From: Oerskovia douganii
Lineage (GTDB): Bacteria; Actinomycetota; Actinomycetes; Actinomycetales; Cellulomonadaceae
Direction: 5' to 3'
DNA: 64,000 nucleotides
Assembly: GCF_015142735.1 (NCBI RefSeq)
Contig: NZ_JACSPN010000006.1
Location: 1 to 64,000, forward strand
In this document: positions 27,482 to 36,067 of the stretch, piece by piece
Layout of the letters: each line of letters starts with the position of its first letter
Numbering within the stretch: position 1 is the first letter of the stretch
Notes under the pieces: generated by a model
Database searches by the model: none
What the model saw: only the letters and a program-made list of their open reading frames with translations
What the model was told of the DNA's origin: nothing
Translations under genes and position numbers: made by a program

Positions 27482-27786
27482 GCCCCGCGGGCCACGCCCG
27501 CACCGGTCGACCGGCCCACCCCACCCGATCCCCACCCGGGTCCTGCGCACCGCCGCGGAGGACCCGGGGGCACCGGGACCACGACGGTCCCGCACCTGCC
27601 CGCCCGACGCTCGCTCCGCCGTCGGGCACCTCGCACCCGGAGCACCCACAGACCGGACCCCCGCACCCGACTCGGTGCCGAGGCGGAGGTCCGCGCCGCG
27701 CCCGCCCCGCGCCGGGGCACGGCGCCGCACCCGCAGGACCGCACCGTGCACCAAGAGCTCTGACCCGACGAAGCCAGGAGTATCTG
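27482..27786. other. Intergenic region with two hairpins before the sialidase
   Basis: CCCGGGTCCT (27535-27544) pairs with AGGACCCGGG (27559-27568). GCCCGACG (27602-27609) pairs with CGTCGGGC (27620-27627). Either could end the transporter/nan transcript, though neither has a T-run. The sialidase may therefore have its own promoter in the remaining 150 bases; no clear -10/-35 is seen. AGGAG at 27777-27781 is its ribosome binding site. Confidence 0.5.
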
Positions 27787-30324
27787 ATGCCACTGCACCC
27801 ATCCACCCCGACCACCCCGCCCGGCTCCCAGCCACCCGCGTGCACCCGCCGAGGGTCCCGCGCCGCGCTCGCCGCCGGGCTCTCCCTGCTCCTCGTGGTC
27901 CCGGCCGCGAGCGCCCAGGCGTTCGACCCGTTCCCGCCCGCAGCGACCGACGGTCCCGGGACCTTCTCCGAGCAGACCCTCGCGGTCGGCGGCACGGGGG
28001 GCTATGCGAACTACCGCATCCCCGCCCTGACCACCACGAACGACGGGACGATCCTCGCGTCGTACGACGGCCGCCCGTTCCACGCGGGTGACGCCCCGCA
28101 GCCCAACTCGATCCTCCAGCAGGTCAGCCGCGACAACGGCGCGACCTGGGAGCCAGCGACCGTCGTCGCGGCCGGGTACGGCACGAACTCGTCGCCCGAC
28201 AAGTACGGGTTCTCCGACCCGTCCTACGTCGTGGACCGCGAGACCGGCACGATCTTCAACTTCCACGTGAAGTCGTTCGACCAGGGCTTCGGCGGGTCGG
28301 CCACGGGCATCGACCCGACCAACCGCCAGATCCTGCACGCCGCGGTCAGCGTCTCCGAGGACGGCGGCCAGACGTGGGAGGGCCGCGTCATCACCGAGGG
28401 CGCCAAGGACCCGTCGTGGGCCGGCATCTTCGCGGCCTCGGGCGAGGGCATCCAGCTGCGCTACGGCGAGCACGCCGGACGACTCGTCCAGCAGTTCACG
28501 GCCCGCACGGGCGGCACGTACAAGGCGTACAGCGTGTACTCCGACGACCACGGCGCCACGTGGCAGCACGGCGAGGCGTTCGGCACGGGCATGGACGAGA
28601 ACAAGTCGGTCGAGCTCTCCGACGGACGCGTCATGATGAACTCGCGCGACTCCGCGGGCAGCAAGTACCGCAAGATCGCGTACTCGACCGACGGCGGGCA
28701 CACGTACGGGCCCGTGACGCTCGACCGCCAGCTCCCCGACCCGACCAACAACGGGTCGGTCTCGCGCCTGTACCCCGACGCCCCCGAGGGCTCGGCCGAG
28801 GCGAAGATGCTGCTGTTCAGCAACTCCAACAGCACCACGGGCCGCGAGAACGTGACCGTGCGCCTCTCGTGCGACGACGGCGCGACGTGGCCGGGCTTCC
28901 GGGTCGTCAACCCGGGCTCGGGCGCCTACTCGACGCTCTCGCCCATCGGCGACGGGCGCTTCGGGCTCCTGTACGAGACGCAGGGCATGAACGCGATCTC
29001 GTTCGCGAGCTTCGACCAGGAGTGGTTGAACGCGACGTGCGCCTCGACCGTCGTGCCGGACACGACCGTCGCGACGGGCGCCACCGTGCAGGTGCCCGTC
29101 CAGGTCACCAACCAGAACCAGGCGCCGCTCGCCGCGTCGCGCCTGACGATCGACGCTCCCGTGGGCTGGAGCGCGACCACGGTCGACGTGCCCGCGATCG
29201 CTGTCGGCCAGAGCGCCACGGTCCGGGTCGCGCTCACCGCGTCCGCGACCGCCGCCGCGACGACGGCGAACAACCCCGTCCGCGTCCAGAGCGTCCTGAC
29301 GACGGCCGACGGCACGCAGGCGCGCGCCTACGGCTACGTGACCGTGACGGGCGGCCCTGCGGGTCCCGTGACCTCGCTCGCGGTGTTCGGGAAGTACACG
29401 ACCGACCGTGACGTGGCGGCGCAGCCGTACACCGTCGGCGAGCGCGTGCCCTACTCGTTCCGCGTCTACAACACCGGGACCACGGCCTACCGCTCGACCG
29501 CGACGGGCAACCTGACGAACCTGTCCCCGGGCTGCAACTGGAGCAGCCTGCCCGCGGGCGGCACGTACCTGTGCTCGCTCGCGTACCGCGTCGTGACGGC
29601 CGACGACCTCGCGGACGGGTTCTTCGTCCCCGAGACCCGCTGGTTCATGAACGCCACCCAGGCCACGTCGGTCCCCCTCACGGGCGACCCCGTCGACCTG
29701 GTCGACCGCCGTCCCTCGCTCGCCGTCACGGCCGGCGAGCCCACGGTCGAGGACACCGACGCGAGCGGGACCGTGAACGCGGGCGACGTCGTCGTCAACG
29801 CCCTCACGGTCCGCAACACCGGGAACGTGCGCCTCACGGGCGTCGGCGCCGCGGACGTGTGCGCCGTGCCCGCGCTCGCTCCCGGGGCCGAGGCCGCGTG
29901 CGGCACGGTGCGACGCACGCTCACCGCGGCCGACGTCGCGGCGGGCTCGCTCGCGGGCCGTTCCGTCGCGGTGGCCGCCTCCAACGGCGACCGGTCCGTG
30001 ACGGGGCGGGTCGACGTCGCCGCCTTCGACGTCCCTGCGCAGCCCGCCGTGCCGGTCGCGGTCACGGCGAGCGTCCAGTGCGTGGCGGGCACGGTCCAGC
30101 TCACGGGCCGGGCCGTCAACGAGGGCGACGGGGCCGTGGACGTCACGATCCGCTCGACCGCGGGCACCAAGGCGTTCGCGGCAGTCGCCCCCGGGCGCAG
30201 CGCGTCGCAGCGGTTCGCGACCCGTTCTGCCGGGGTCGGGGCGGGAGAGGTCACGTTCGAGGTGTCGTCCGCGACGCTCGGTACGCAGACGCTGACCGCG
30301 CCGTACGACGCCCGGACCTGCTGA
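27787..30324 (+). CDS. Secreted exo-alpha-sialidase (GH33)
   Basis: An 845-residue secreted sialidase with a Sec signal peptide ending near residue 45 (LLLVVPAASAQA). The GH33 propeller has the arginine motif YRIP (R77), the acid loop SYDGRP (D94) and five Asp boxes: SRDNGATW, SEDGGQTW, SDDHGATW, STDGGHTY and SCDDGATW. ASGEGIQLRYG and GAYSTLS carry the probable Glu and Tyr nucleophile pair. It is close to the Micromonospora viridifaciens enzyme through the catalytic domain. After it come an NEW3-like beta domain (about 420-520) and two or three further beta-sandwich repeats instead of a CBM32. There is no LPXTG motif or C-terminal anchor, so it is released to the medium to free sialic acid for the importer. 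Confidence 0.93.
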   Translation: MPLHPSTPTTPPGSQPPACTRRGSRAALAAGLSLLLVVPAASAQAFDPFPPAATDGPGTFSEQTLAVGGTGGYANYRIPALTTTNDGTILASYDGRPFHAGDAPQPNSILQQVSRDNGATWEPATVVAAGYGTNSSPDKYGFSDPSYVVDRETGTIFNFHVKSFDQGFGGSATGIDPTNRQILHAAVSVSEDGGQTWEGRVITEGAKDPSWAGIFAASGEGIQLRYGEHAGRLVQQFTARTGGTYKAYSVYSDDHGATWQHGEAFGTGMDENKSVELSDGRVMMNSRDSAGSKYRKIAYSTDGGHTYGPVTLDRQLPDPTNNGSVSRLYPDAPEGSAEAKMLLFSNSNSTTGRENVTVRLSCDDGATWPGFRVVNPGSGAYSTLSPIGDGRFGLLYETQGMNAISFASFDQEWLNATCASTVVPDTTVATGATVQVPVQVTNQNQAPLAASRLTIDAPVGWSATTVDVPAIAVGQSATVRVALTASATAAATTANNPVRVQSVLTTADGTQARAYGYVTVTGGPAGPVTSLAVFGKYTTDRDVAAQPYTVGERVPYSFRVYNTGTTAYRSTATGNLTNLSPGCNWSSLPAGGTYLCSLAYRVVTADDLADGFFVPETRWFMNATQATSVPLTGDPVDLVDRRPSLAVTAGEPTVEDTDASGTVNAGDVVVNALTVRNTGNVRLTGVGAADVCAVPALAPGAEAACGTVRRTLTAADVAAGSLAGRSVAVAASNGDRSVTGRVDVAAFDVPAQPAVPVAVTASVQCVAGTVQLTGRAVNEGDGAVDVTIRSTAGTKAFAAVAPGRSASQRFATRSAGVGAGEVTFEVSSATLGTQTLTAPYDARTC

Positions 30325-30438
30325 CCGGCTGAGCCGGGCGGGCGCCGTCGGCGTCCGCCCGCGCTCGTCGGCGCCACCGACCTCGGCCCTCGTCCCCATG
30401 CCGGTGGGGACGGGGGTCGAGCCCGTGCACGGACGCCG

Positions 30439-30780
30439 TCAGCTCGCGGGGTCGTCCAGGAACGCGCGCACCTCCTGCGCGCACCGGCACGCGGCCGCGA
30501 TCCTGGCGGCCCACCCGAGCGCCTCCTCGCGCGTCGGCACCTCCAGCACCGTCCAACCGCCGTCCAGCCCTCTCGTCCGGGGGTGGGCGCCCTCGGCGAC
30601 CGTGCCGTCACCGTCCACCAGGACGGGCGGTACGCTCTCGTCGATGCCGCCGCCGAACACCCAGACGCCGGCGGCCTTCGCCTCCTCCACCACCGCGTGC
30701 GACGCGTCCGAGACGGCCCGCATCTGGTCGTCCGGCACGATCATGGCCTCGCTCGGGAACGAGATCAGGTACTTCGTCAC
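30439..30780 (-). CDS. YCII-related (DGPF-like) small protein
   Basis: A 113-residue YCII-fold protein starting MTKYLISFPSEAMIVP. It contains GGGIDESVPPVLVDGDG and a C-terminal ALGWAARIAAACRCAQEVR helix, as in DGPF-domain proteins. Its function is unknown; such genes often accompany ECF sigma factors and VOC proteins. The GTG start follows GAAGG. It lies 27 bases after the VOC gene on the same strand, so both are probably driven by the promoter-like element at 31321-31349. Confidence 0.8.
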   Translation of the reverse strand: MTKYLISFPSEAMIVPDDQMRAVSDASHAVVEEAKAAGVWVFGGGIDESVPPVLVDGDGTVAEGAHPRTRGLDGGWTVLEVPTREEALGWAARIAAACRCAQEVRAFLDDPAS

Positions 30781-30807
30781 GGTGTCCGCCTTCCCGTGGC
30801 CGGTGCC

Positions 30808-31272
30808 CTAGCTGCCGGCGAACGCGGCGCGCAGCGCAGGCATCTCGAGCTTGATCATCTGCATCATGGCGCCCATCATCCGCGCCACGGCCTCCTGGTC
30901 GTCGGACTGCGCGAGCTCCTCGAACTCGACGGGCACCACCTGCCACGAGAGCCCGTAACGGTCCTTGAGCCAGCCGCACTGCGACTCGGTGCCGCCGCCC
31001 GAGAGCAGGGCGTCCCAGTAGTGGTCGACCTCCGCCTCGTCCTCGCAGCGCACGATGAACGACACGGCCTCGCTGAACGGGAACAGGTGGTCGGGGCCGC
31101 CGTTGATCAGGTTGAAGGGCTGGCCCCGCAACGTGAAGTCGATGGTGACGAACGTGCCGTCGGGCATCTTCAGGGAGTCCCCGACGGTGCTGTCGGGGAA
31201 CACCGAGGTGTAGAAGGCCACGGCCTCCTCGAGGCCGCCGTTGAACCACAGGCTCGGGACGATCGGTCGCAT
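30808..31272 (-). CDS. PhnB-like VOC superfamily protein
   Basis: A 154-residue glyoxalase/VOC protein of the PhnB/3-demethylubiquinone-methyltransferase-like type. It starts PIVPSLWFNGGLEEAVAFYTSVFPDS and ends with GLSWQVVP. It is probably a metal-dependent or metal-lost detoxification enzyme; the substrate is unknown. A strong GGAGGAGGAG ribosome binding site precedes the ATG. CCGATGAGTTC-N11-CCGGTC lies 49 bases upstream, shared with two other operons in this window. Confidence 0.85.
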   Translation of the reverse strand: MRPIVPSLWFNGGLEEAVAFYTSVFPDSTVGDSLKMPDGTFVTIDFTLRGQPFNLINGGPDHLFPFSEAVSFIVRCEDEAEVDHYWDALLSGGGTESQCGWLKDRYGLSWQVVPVEFEELAQSDDQEAVARMMGAMMQMIKLEMPALRAAFAGS

Positions 31273-31320
31273 CGTTCTCCTCCTCCCGCGCGGCGCGCGG
31301 TGCGTCGCACTCTCCAGGTC

Positions 31321-31349
31321 CGACCGGCCGGGGCGGCCGAACTCATCGG
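31321..31349 (-). promoter_or_regulatory. Shared promoter-like element, copy A
   Basis: On the minus strand CCGATGAGTTC (31349-31339), 11 bases, then CCGGTCG (31327-31321), ending 48 bases before the ATG of the VOC gene. The same blocks with the same 11-base spacing occur at 43126-43153 and 49578-49550, before other detoxification genes. The layout resembles -35/-10 blocks of an alternative sigma factor promoter. This is inference. Confidence 0.6.
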
Positions 31350-31392
31350 TCCCCGCACCTCGAGAGACGGCGGCCCGGTCCGGCGGCGACCT

Positions 31393-31890
31393 TCACGCGG
31401 CGGTCCGCAGGAACGTCCCCAGCGCCTCGACCACGAGCAGGTGGTCGTCGCGCTGGGCCAGGCCGGACACGGTCACGACGCCGATCACCCCGACGCCCTC
31501 GACCCGCAGCGGGAACGCCCCGCCGTGGGCCGCGTACTCCTGGAGCGGCAGCTCGTGCTGCGCCGTGAACGTCGTGCCCCGGGCCTTGGCGCGCAGGCCC
31601 ATGAGGTACGACGACGCACCGAACCGCTCGACCACGCGCACCTTGCGCTGGACCCAGGTGTCGTTGTCGGGTGTGGTGCCCTCGGTCGCGGCGTGGAAGA
31701 CCTGCTGCGGCCCGCGGCGCACGTCGATCGTGATCGGCAGGGACCGCTCGGCCGCGAGCTCGACGAGCAGGCAGCCGAGCCGCCAGGCGTCGTCGTGCGT
31801 GAAGCGCGTGAGCACGAGGTCGCGCTCGTGCTGCTCGGCCTCGGCGACGAGGCGGGACAGGTCGGGGTTCTCGGGCTGGTCGTGGGTCAT
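31393..31890 (-). CDS. UPF0303/HbpS-like heme-degrading domain protein
   Basis: A 165-residue protein of the UPF0303 (heme-degrading-domain, HbpS-like fold) family. It has LVELAAERSLPITIDVRRGPQQVF near the N-terminus, then VQRKVRVVERFGASSYLM and HGGAFPLRVEGVGVIGVVTVSGL. No signal peptide is present. Heme degradation is shown only for some relatives, so its function is uncertain. It lies between the VOC gene and Ku on the same strand, about 120 bases upstream of the VOC gene. Confidence 0.8.
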   Translation of the reverse strand: MTHDQPENPDLSRLVAEAEQHERDLVLTRFTHDDAWRLGCLLVELAAERSLPITIDVRRGPQQVFHAATEGTTPDNDTWVQRKVRVVERFGASSYLMGLRAKARGTTFTAQHELPLQEYAAHGGAFPLRVEGVGVIGVVTVSGLAQRDDHLLVVEALGTFLRTAA

Positions 31891-31917
31891 GGCGTCAGCC
31901 TGGCACGCCGCGGCACG

Positions 31918-32895
31918 TCACGCCGAGGCCTTCTTGCGCGTCGTCTTCTTCTTCGCGGGCTCCTTCGTCGAGGCGGGCGCCGTGGTCGAGGCGGCCTGGT
32001 CGTCCGAGGCGCGTGACGCCGTCGGGCGCTCGCTCTTCTTCCTCGTGGTGCCCGACGACGCAGCCTCCTTCGAGGGCTTCTCGCCCTTCGCGTCGCCCGA
32101 CTTCTTGCCGCGCGAGCTCTCGACGCTGCGGCGCAGCGCCTCCATGAGGTCGATGACCTCGGCGCCCTCGCCGCCCTTCTCCTCCTGCTCGCCGAAGGTC
32201 TCCTCGGTGCTGAACGTGTCGCCTGCCTCGATCTTGGCCTCGATGAGCTGACGGAGCTGGGCCTGGTAGTCGTCCTGGTACTCCTCGGGCGTGAAGTCGG
32301 CCGCGAAGGACTCGACGAGCTGCGACGACATCGCGAGCTCCTTGGCGCTGACCTTCGCCGGCTCGTCGAGCGTCGGGAACGCGGCCTCGCGGACCTCGTC
32401 GGCCCACAGCAGCGTCTGCAGCACCAGCACGTCGTCGCGCACTCGCAGCGCCGCGAGCCGCGTGCGCTGGCGCAGCGCGAACTTCACGATCGCGGTGCGG
32501 TCGGTCTCCTCGAGCGTGCGGCGCAGCAGCACGTAGGCCTTGTTCGAGGAGGAGTCGGGCTCGAGGTAGTAGCTGCGGTCCAGCAGCATGGGGTCGATCT
32601 GGTCGGTGGGCACGAACTCGACGACCTCGACCTCGCGGCTGCGCTCGGCGGGCAGCGACCCCAGGTCCTCGGCCGTGAGCACGACCGTGCGCTCGCCGTC
32701 GTCGTACGCCTTGTCGATGTGCTCGTACGCCACGACCTCGCCGCAGACCTCGCACCGTCGCTGGTAGCGGATCCGGCCGCCGTCCTTGTCGTGCACCTGG
32801 TGCAGCGGCACGTCGTGGTCCTCGGTCGCCGAGTACACCTTGATCGGCACGTTGACGAGACCGAACGTGATGGCACCCTTCCAGATGGCCCTCAT
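31918..32895 (-). CDS. ku: Non-homologous end-joining protein Ku
   Basis: A 325-residue bacterial Ku, which binds DNA double-strand ends as a homodimer and recruits LigD. It starts MRAIWKGAITFGLVNVPIKVY, with the Cys pair CEVCGEVV and the core ending near residue 255. The C-terminal ~70 residues are a Lys/Ala/Ser/Thr-rich tail ending KKKTTRKKASA, like the DNA-binding extended tails of some actinobacterial Ku proteins. GGAG directly precedes the ATG. LigD lies 5.6 kb away on the opposite strand, not in an operon. Confidence 0.96.
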   Translation of the reverse strand: MRAIWKGAITFGLVNVPIKVYSATEDHDVPLHQVHDKDGGRIRYQRRCEVCGEVVAYEHIDKAYDDGERTVVLTAEDLGSLPAERSREVEVVEFVPTDQIDPMLLDRSYYLEPDSSSNKAYVLLRRTLEETDRTAIVKFALRQRTRLAALRVRDDVLVLQTLLWADEVREAAFPTLDEPAKVSAKELAMSSQLVESFAADFTPEEYQDDYQAQLRQLIEAKIEAGDTFSTEETFGEQEEKGGEGAEVIDLMEALRRSVESSRGKKSGDAKGEKPSKEAASSGTTRKKSERPTASRASDDQAASTTAPASTKEPAKKKTTRKKASA

Positions 32896-32996
32896 GTCTC
32901 CATGGTGCTCCCGGGGCCGGGGGCTGGCGAGTCGTCAGACGGGCTCGAGGCGGTGGTGCGGACCCTCCTGTGGGCGGCGCCCGGCATCATGGGCGC

Positions 32997-33299
32997 ATGG
33001 CCGGCACCAGGTACGAGTTCGAGGCGGAGCTGTGGCGGTGGACCGCGCGCAGCGACACGTGGGTCTTCGCGGCGCTGCCCACCGACGTCAGCGACGAGAT
33101 CGCGGACTCCCCGCTGCCCCCGGCGGGGTTCGGGTCCGTCAAGGTCGAGGTCACGCTCGGCGGGTCGCGCTGGACCACCTCGGTCTTCCCCGACGCCGAG
33201 CGCAGGACGTTCGTCGTGCCCGTCAAGGCCGCGGTGCGTCGCCGCGAGGCGGTCGACGTCGGCGACACCGTGCGGATCGCGGTCGAGACGCTGCTCTAG
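32997..33299 (+). CDS. DUF1905 domain protein
   Basis: A 100-residue DUF1905 protein, a small beta-barrel-like fold: YEFEAELWRW, WVFAALPTDVSDEIAD, GFGSVKVEVTLGGSRWTTSVFPD and VGDTVRIAVETLL. Function unknown; full-length relatives often carry a C-terminal YdeI domain that is missing here. The gene is divergent from ku. Its TAG stop shares the CTAG at 33296-33299 with the stop of the convergent alarmone synthetase gene. Confidence 0.82.
   Translation: MAGTRYEFEAELWRWTARSDTWVFAALPTDVSDEIADSPLPPAGFGSVKVEVTLGGSRWTTSVFPDAERRTFVVPVKAAVRRREAVDVGDTVRIAVETLL
33296..33299. other. CTAG shared by two convergent stop codons
   Basis: The palindrome CTAG holds TAG of the DUF1905 gene (33297-33299, plus) and TAG of the alarmone synthetase (33298-33296, minus). 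The two coding regions overlap by four bases, leaving no room for an intergenic terminator. Confidence 0.9.
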
Positions 33300-34051
33300 C
33301 GGGTGGTCCCCTCGTCCTGCCTGCCCCGCAGGTACGAGTCGAGCAGCTCCCACGAGGGCGCGAACGGGCTCGGGCTCTTCTCCCCCGCGGGGTGCGCGGT
33401 CGCGGTGTCACGCGAGTGCTGGAGGACCTCCTCGTGCAGCCGCTCCATCTTGGCGTCGAGCTCGGAGGCCGCGAGCGACGCCTCCCGCAGCTCGTCGATG
33501 AGACGCTCGGGCACGGCCTTGTCGTACTTGTAGTAGATCTTGTGCTCGAGGCTGGCCCAGAAGTCCATGGCGATGGTGCGGATCTGGATCTCGACGACCA
33601 CGGGCTGGACCCGGTCGGACAGGAACACGGGCACCTCGACGATGAGGTGCAGGGACTTGTACCCGTTGCCCTTGGGATGGGCGATGTAGTCGCGCTCCTC
33701 GAGGACCACGACGTCACGCTGACCCGCGATCATGTCGCGGACCGTGTAGATGTCGGACACGAAGCTGCACGTGACCCGGACGCCCGCGATGTCGAAGATC
33801 TCCGCGCGCAGCGCCTCGATCGTCAGGTCCACGCCCTTGCGCCGGGCCTTCGCGAGCAGGGACTCGGGCGACTTGAGCCGCGAGGAGACGTGCTCGATGG
33901 GGTTGTACTCGTGGGCGTAGGCGAACTCGTCCCGCAGGATGGTGATCTTCGTCATCACCTCGTCCATGCCGAAGCGGTAGGTCATCATCAGCCGCGTGAA
34001 GTGCTCCCGCAGCGCTCGGAGCTCCGCCCCCACCTGGGGGTCGTCGTGCAT
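33296..34051 (-). CDS. Small alarmone synthetase (RelA/SpoT-type GTP pyrophosphokinase)
   Basis: A 251-residue protein with only the RelA/SpoT synthetase domain, like YjbM/YwaC. Seen are AGVRVTCSFVSDIYTVRDMI, the substrate loop ERDYIAHPKGNGYKSLHLIV with the catalytic EVQIRT-type motif VVEIQIRTIAMDFWASLEHKIYYK. There is no HD hydrolase and no TGS/ACT domain, so it should make (p)ppGpp from ATP and GTP/GDP without hydrolysing it. The ATG at 34051 is chosen behind GCGAGGA; a GTG at 34081 lacks a ribosome binding site. A C-terminal tail after HEEVLQHSRD resembles the SAS alpha-helical end. Confidence 0.9.
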   Translation of the reverse strand: MHDDPQVGAELRALREHFTRLMMTYRFGMDEVMTKITILRDEFAYAHEYNPIEHVSSRLKSPESLLAKARRKGVDLTIEALRAEIFDIAGVRVTCSFVSDIYTVRDMIAGQRDVVVLEERDYIAHPKGNGYKSLHLIVEVPVFLSDRVQPVVVEIQIRTIAMDFWASLEHKIYYKYDKAVPERLIDELREASLAASELDAKMERLHEEVLQHSRDTATAHPAGEKSPSPFAPSWELLDSYLRGRQDEGTTR

Positions 34052-34251
34052 GGGTCCTCGCTGGTCGCGCCCGTCGTCCACTGTCCCGATCCTTCGCCGT
34101 CTCGATCTCCCACGGTCGCACACCGTGGGCGCTCCGGGCGTACGCGTCCGCCGCGGCCCCCCGCGCGTCTCAGGTCGTGGCCCGGTTCTCGCGCCGGGCG
34201 GCAGGCCCAATGTCCTCGGGTCCCGGGACCAACGTCCTGACCTCGGACGGC

Positions 34252-34274
34252 GCTATTGACGCGGTGTCAATAGC
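34252..34274. promoter_or_regulatory. Operator dyad upstream of the TetR gene
   Basis: GCTATTGAC (34252-34260) and GTCAATAGC (34266-34274) form a perfect 9-bp inverted repeat with a 5-base spacer, 39 bases before the TetR start. It is the likely autoregulatory site. Confidence 0.7.
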
Positions 34275-34313
34275 GGTCCTAGCGTCGAGACGACAGCTCA
34301 GGAAGGGGCCACG

Positions 34314-34925
34314 ATGACCGACGTGACGACGCGAAGGCGGCGACGTTCAGCACCCGAGGTCCGCGCCGAGGAGATCGTGCACGCGGCCCGCGAGCTGTTC
34401 GCCGAGCAGGGCATCGCCCGGACCTCGACCAAGGACGTCGCGGAGCGCGCGGGCGTTGCCCGCAGCCTCGTCTACTACTACTTCCCCGACCAGGACGCCC
34501 TCGTGGACGCCGTGCTCGAGGGCTACGTCGCGGAGTTCGTCGAGTCCGTCCGGGCCTGGGACGCCGCCCGCGAGCCGGGCAACATCGACAAGGCACTCGT
34601 CGACTGCATCGCGATGTTCCGCACCCACCTGCGGGCGGTCGCGCCGCTGCGCGACGACATGCAGCGCACCGAGAGCGCGGGCCTGTACAACCGCTTCCTC
34701 GACCAGGCCGTGCGGGCCGTCGTCGAGTGCATCGGCACGACGACGGTCGAGGCCTACGCGGCCCGGCACCGCATCCGCATCGAGAACGTCCCCGAGACGT
34801 TCTACGTCCTCGTCTACGGCCTGGTCGGGCTCGCCCGGAACACCCCCGACGTCGACGACGCGGTGCTCGTGACGATCGTGCGGCAGGTGCTGCACCTCGA
34901 GGAGGCGCGTTCCGGCACCGAGTGA
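34314..34925 (+). CDS. TetR-family regulator
   Basis: A 203-residue TetR protein. An Arg-rich start precedes the helix-turn-helix TSTKDVAERAGVARSLVYYYFPDQDALVDAV (about 40-70). The C-terminal domain is unassigned. The ATG follows GGAAGGGG. The DUF5692 membrane protein gene follows 114 bases later on the same strand and is its most likely target, with the operator at 34252-34274. Confidence 0.88.
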   Translation: MTDVTTRRRRRSAPEVRAEEIVHAARELFAEQGIARTSTKDVAERAGVARSLVYYYFPDQDALVDAVLEGYVAEFVESVRAWDAAREPGNIDKALVDCIAMFRTHLRAVAPLRDDMQRTESAGLYNRFLDQAVRAVVECIGTTTVEAYAARHRIRIENVPETFYVLVYGLVGLARNTPDVDDAVLVTIVRQVLHLEEARSGTE

Positions 34926-35038
34926 CGCGACGGCCCGGGTCCCGACGGTGCGCCGGGACCGGGCTCGCCCACCAGGCGCACCGTCCCCCCACCCCGGGCG
35001 GCCACCGGCCGTCCCGTCGTCCTGAGAAAGGGAGCGAC

Positions 35039-35992
35039 GTGTTCCTCTTCGATTCCATCCCCTGGCAAGCAGCCGTCATGTGGTTCGTGGTGCTCGCTGC
35101 CCTCGTCGGCCTCAACGAGCTCGTCCGCTGGTCCAAGACCGCCGCGATCGGGATCTTCGTCGTCCTGCCGGTCCTGCTGACGATCTTCGTCTGGCCGCAC
35201 ACCGCGGGGGCAGGGTCCTCGACCGGCACCTGGTTCCACTGGGTCAAGGTGTACTCGGCCCTCGCCGGGTGCATCGGCTTCATGCTCATCCGCTACAACA
35301 AGCGCGTCGGGGCGATGAAGTACGCCCTGCTGTTCCCCCCGGCGATCCTCGCGCTCAACATCGCCGAGGCCGTGATCCGTGACTTCCAGGTCTACGGCAT
35401 GGACGGCATGGTCGACGGCGTGTTCATGGTCGGCGGCTCGTGGAACATCATGAACGGCATCGCGGGCATCCTGAACCTGCTGACGATCTGCGGCTGGGCC
35501 GGCATCTACATCACGCGCGACCGGTTCCAGGACATGGTCTGGCCGGACATGATGTGGTTCTGGATCATCGCGTACGACCTGTGGAACTTCGCGTACGTCT
35601 ACAACTGCGTGGGCGACCACGCGTTCTACGCGGGTGCCGCGCTGCTCATCAGCTGCACCATCCCGGCGTTCTTCCTGCGCAAGGGCGCCTGGCTCCAGCA
35701 CCGTGCCCACACGCTCGCGTTCTGGATGATGTTCACGATGGCCGTGCCGACGTTCGTCTCGGACTCGGCCTTCGCGGTGGACTCGTCGCACGACCCCACG
35801 GCGCTGTTCGTGGTGAGCCTGGTCTCGCTGCTCGCCAACGTCGCGGTCGCGGTCTACCAGGTCAAGGTGATCGTGACCAAGCGCCGCAACCCGCTGCGCG
35901 ACGAGCTGTTCACGGACCACAAGTCCTACCAGGAGCTCGCGAAGGACCGCCCGGCACCGGAGCTCACCACCGCGGGCGCCACGACCGCCTGA
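35039..35992 (+). CDS. DUF5692-family polytopic membrane protein
   Basis: A 317-residue membrane protein with about nine hydrophobic helices and a cytoplasmic C-terminal tail (YQELAKDRPAPELTTAG). Distinctive parts are GMDGMVDGVFMVGGSWNIMNGIAGILN and MVWPDMMWFWIIAYDLWNFAYVYN, rich in Trp and Met. The family, as I recall it, is DUF5692, with no known function. The GTG start at 35039 follows AAAGGGAG. It is placed behind a TetR gene, suggesting induced expression. A strong terminator follows. Confidence 0.75.
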   Translation: MFLFDSIPWQAAVMWFVVLAALVGLNELVRWSKTAAIGIFVVLPVLLTIFVWPHTAGAGSSTGTWFHWVKVYSALAGCIGFMLIRYNKRVGAMKYALLFPPAILALNIAEAVIRDFQVYGMDGMVDGVFMVGGSWNIMNGIAGILNLLTICGWAGIYITRDRFQDMVWPDMMWFWIIAYDLWNFAYVYNCVGDHAFYAGAALLISCTIPAFFLRKGAWLQHRAHTLAFWMMFTMAVPTFVSDSAFAVDSSHDPTALFVVSLVSLLANVAVAVYQVKVIVTKRRNPLRDELFTDHKSYQELAKDRPAPELTTAGATTA

Positions 35993-36009
35993 CGGCCCCG
36001 GACACGACG

Positions 36010-36044
36010 AAGGGTCGCCCGACACGTTGTGTCGGGCGACCCTT
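36010..36044. terminator. Bidirectional terminator
   Basis: A perfect 16-bp stem (36010-36025 with 36029-36044) with a three-base loop, arms beginning AAGGGTCGCCC and ending GGGCGACCCTT. It lies between the convergent DUF5692 and MFS genes. The A/T ends of the stem give short T tracts on both strands, so it can serve both. Confidence 0.85.
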
Positions 36045-36067
36045 TGCTCGTGTGCGGCAGGAGGGGG

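Noticed and set aside
34225-34238. GGGACCAACGTCCT as a second DosR-type box
   Set aside because: Only the outer parts match, and the right arm lacks the CCC. It is too weak to annotate.
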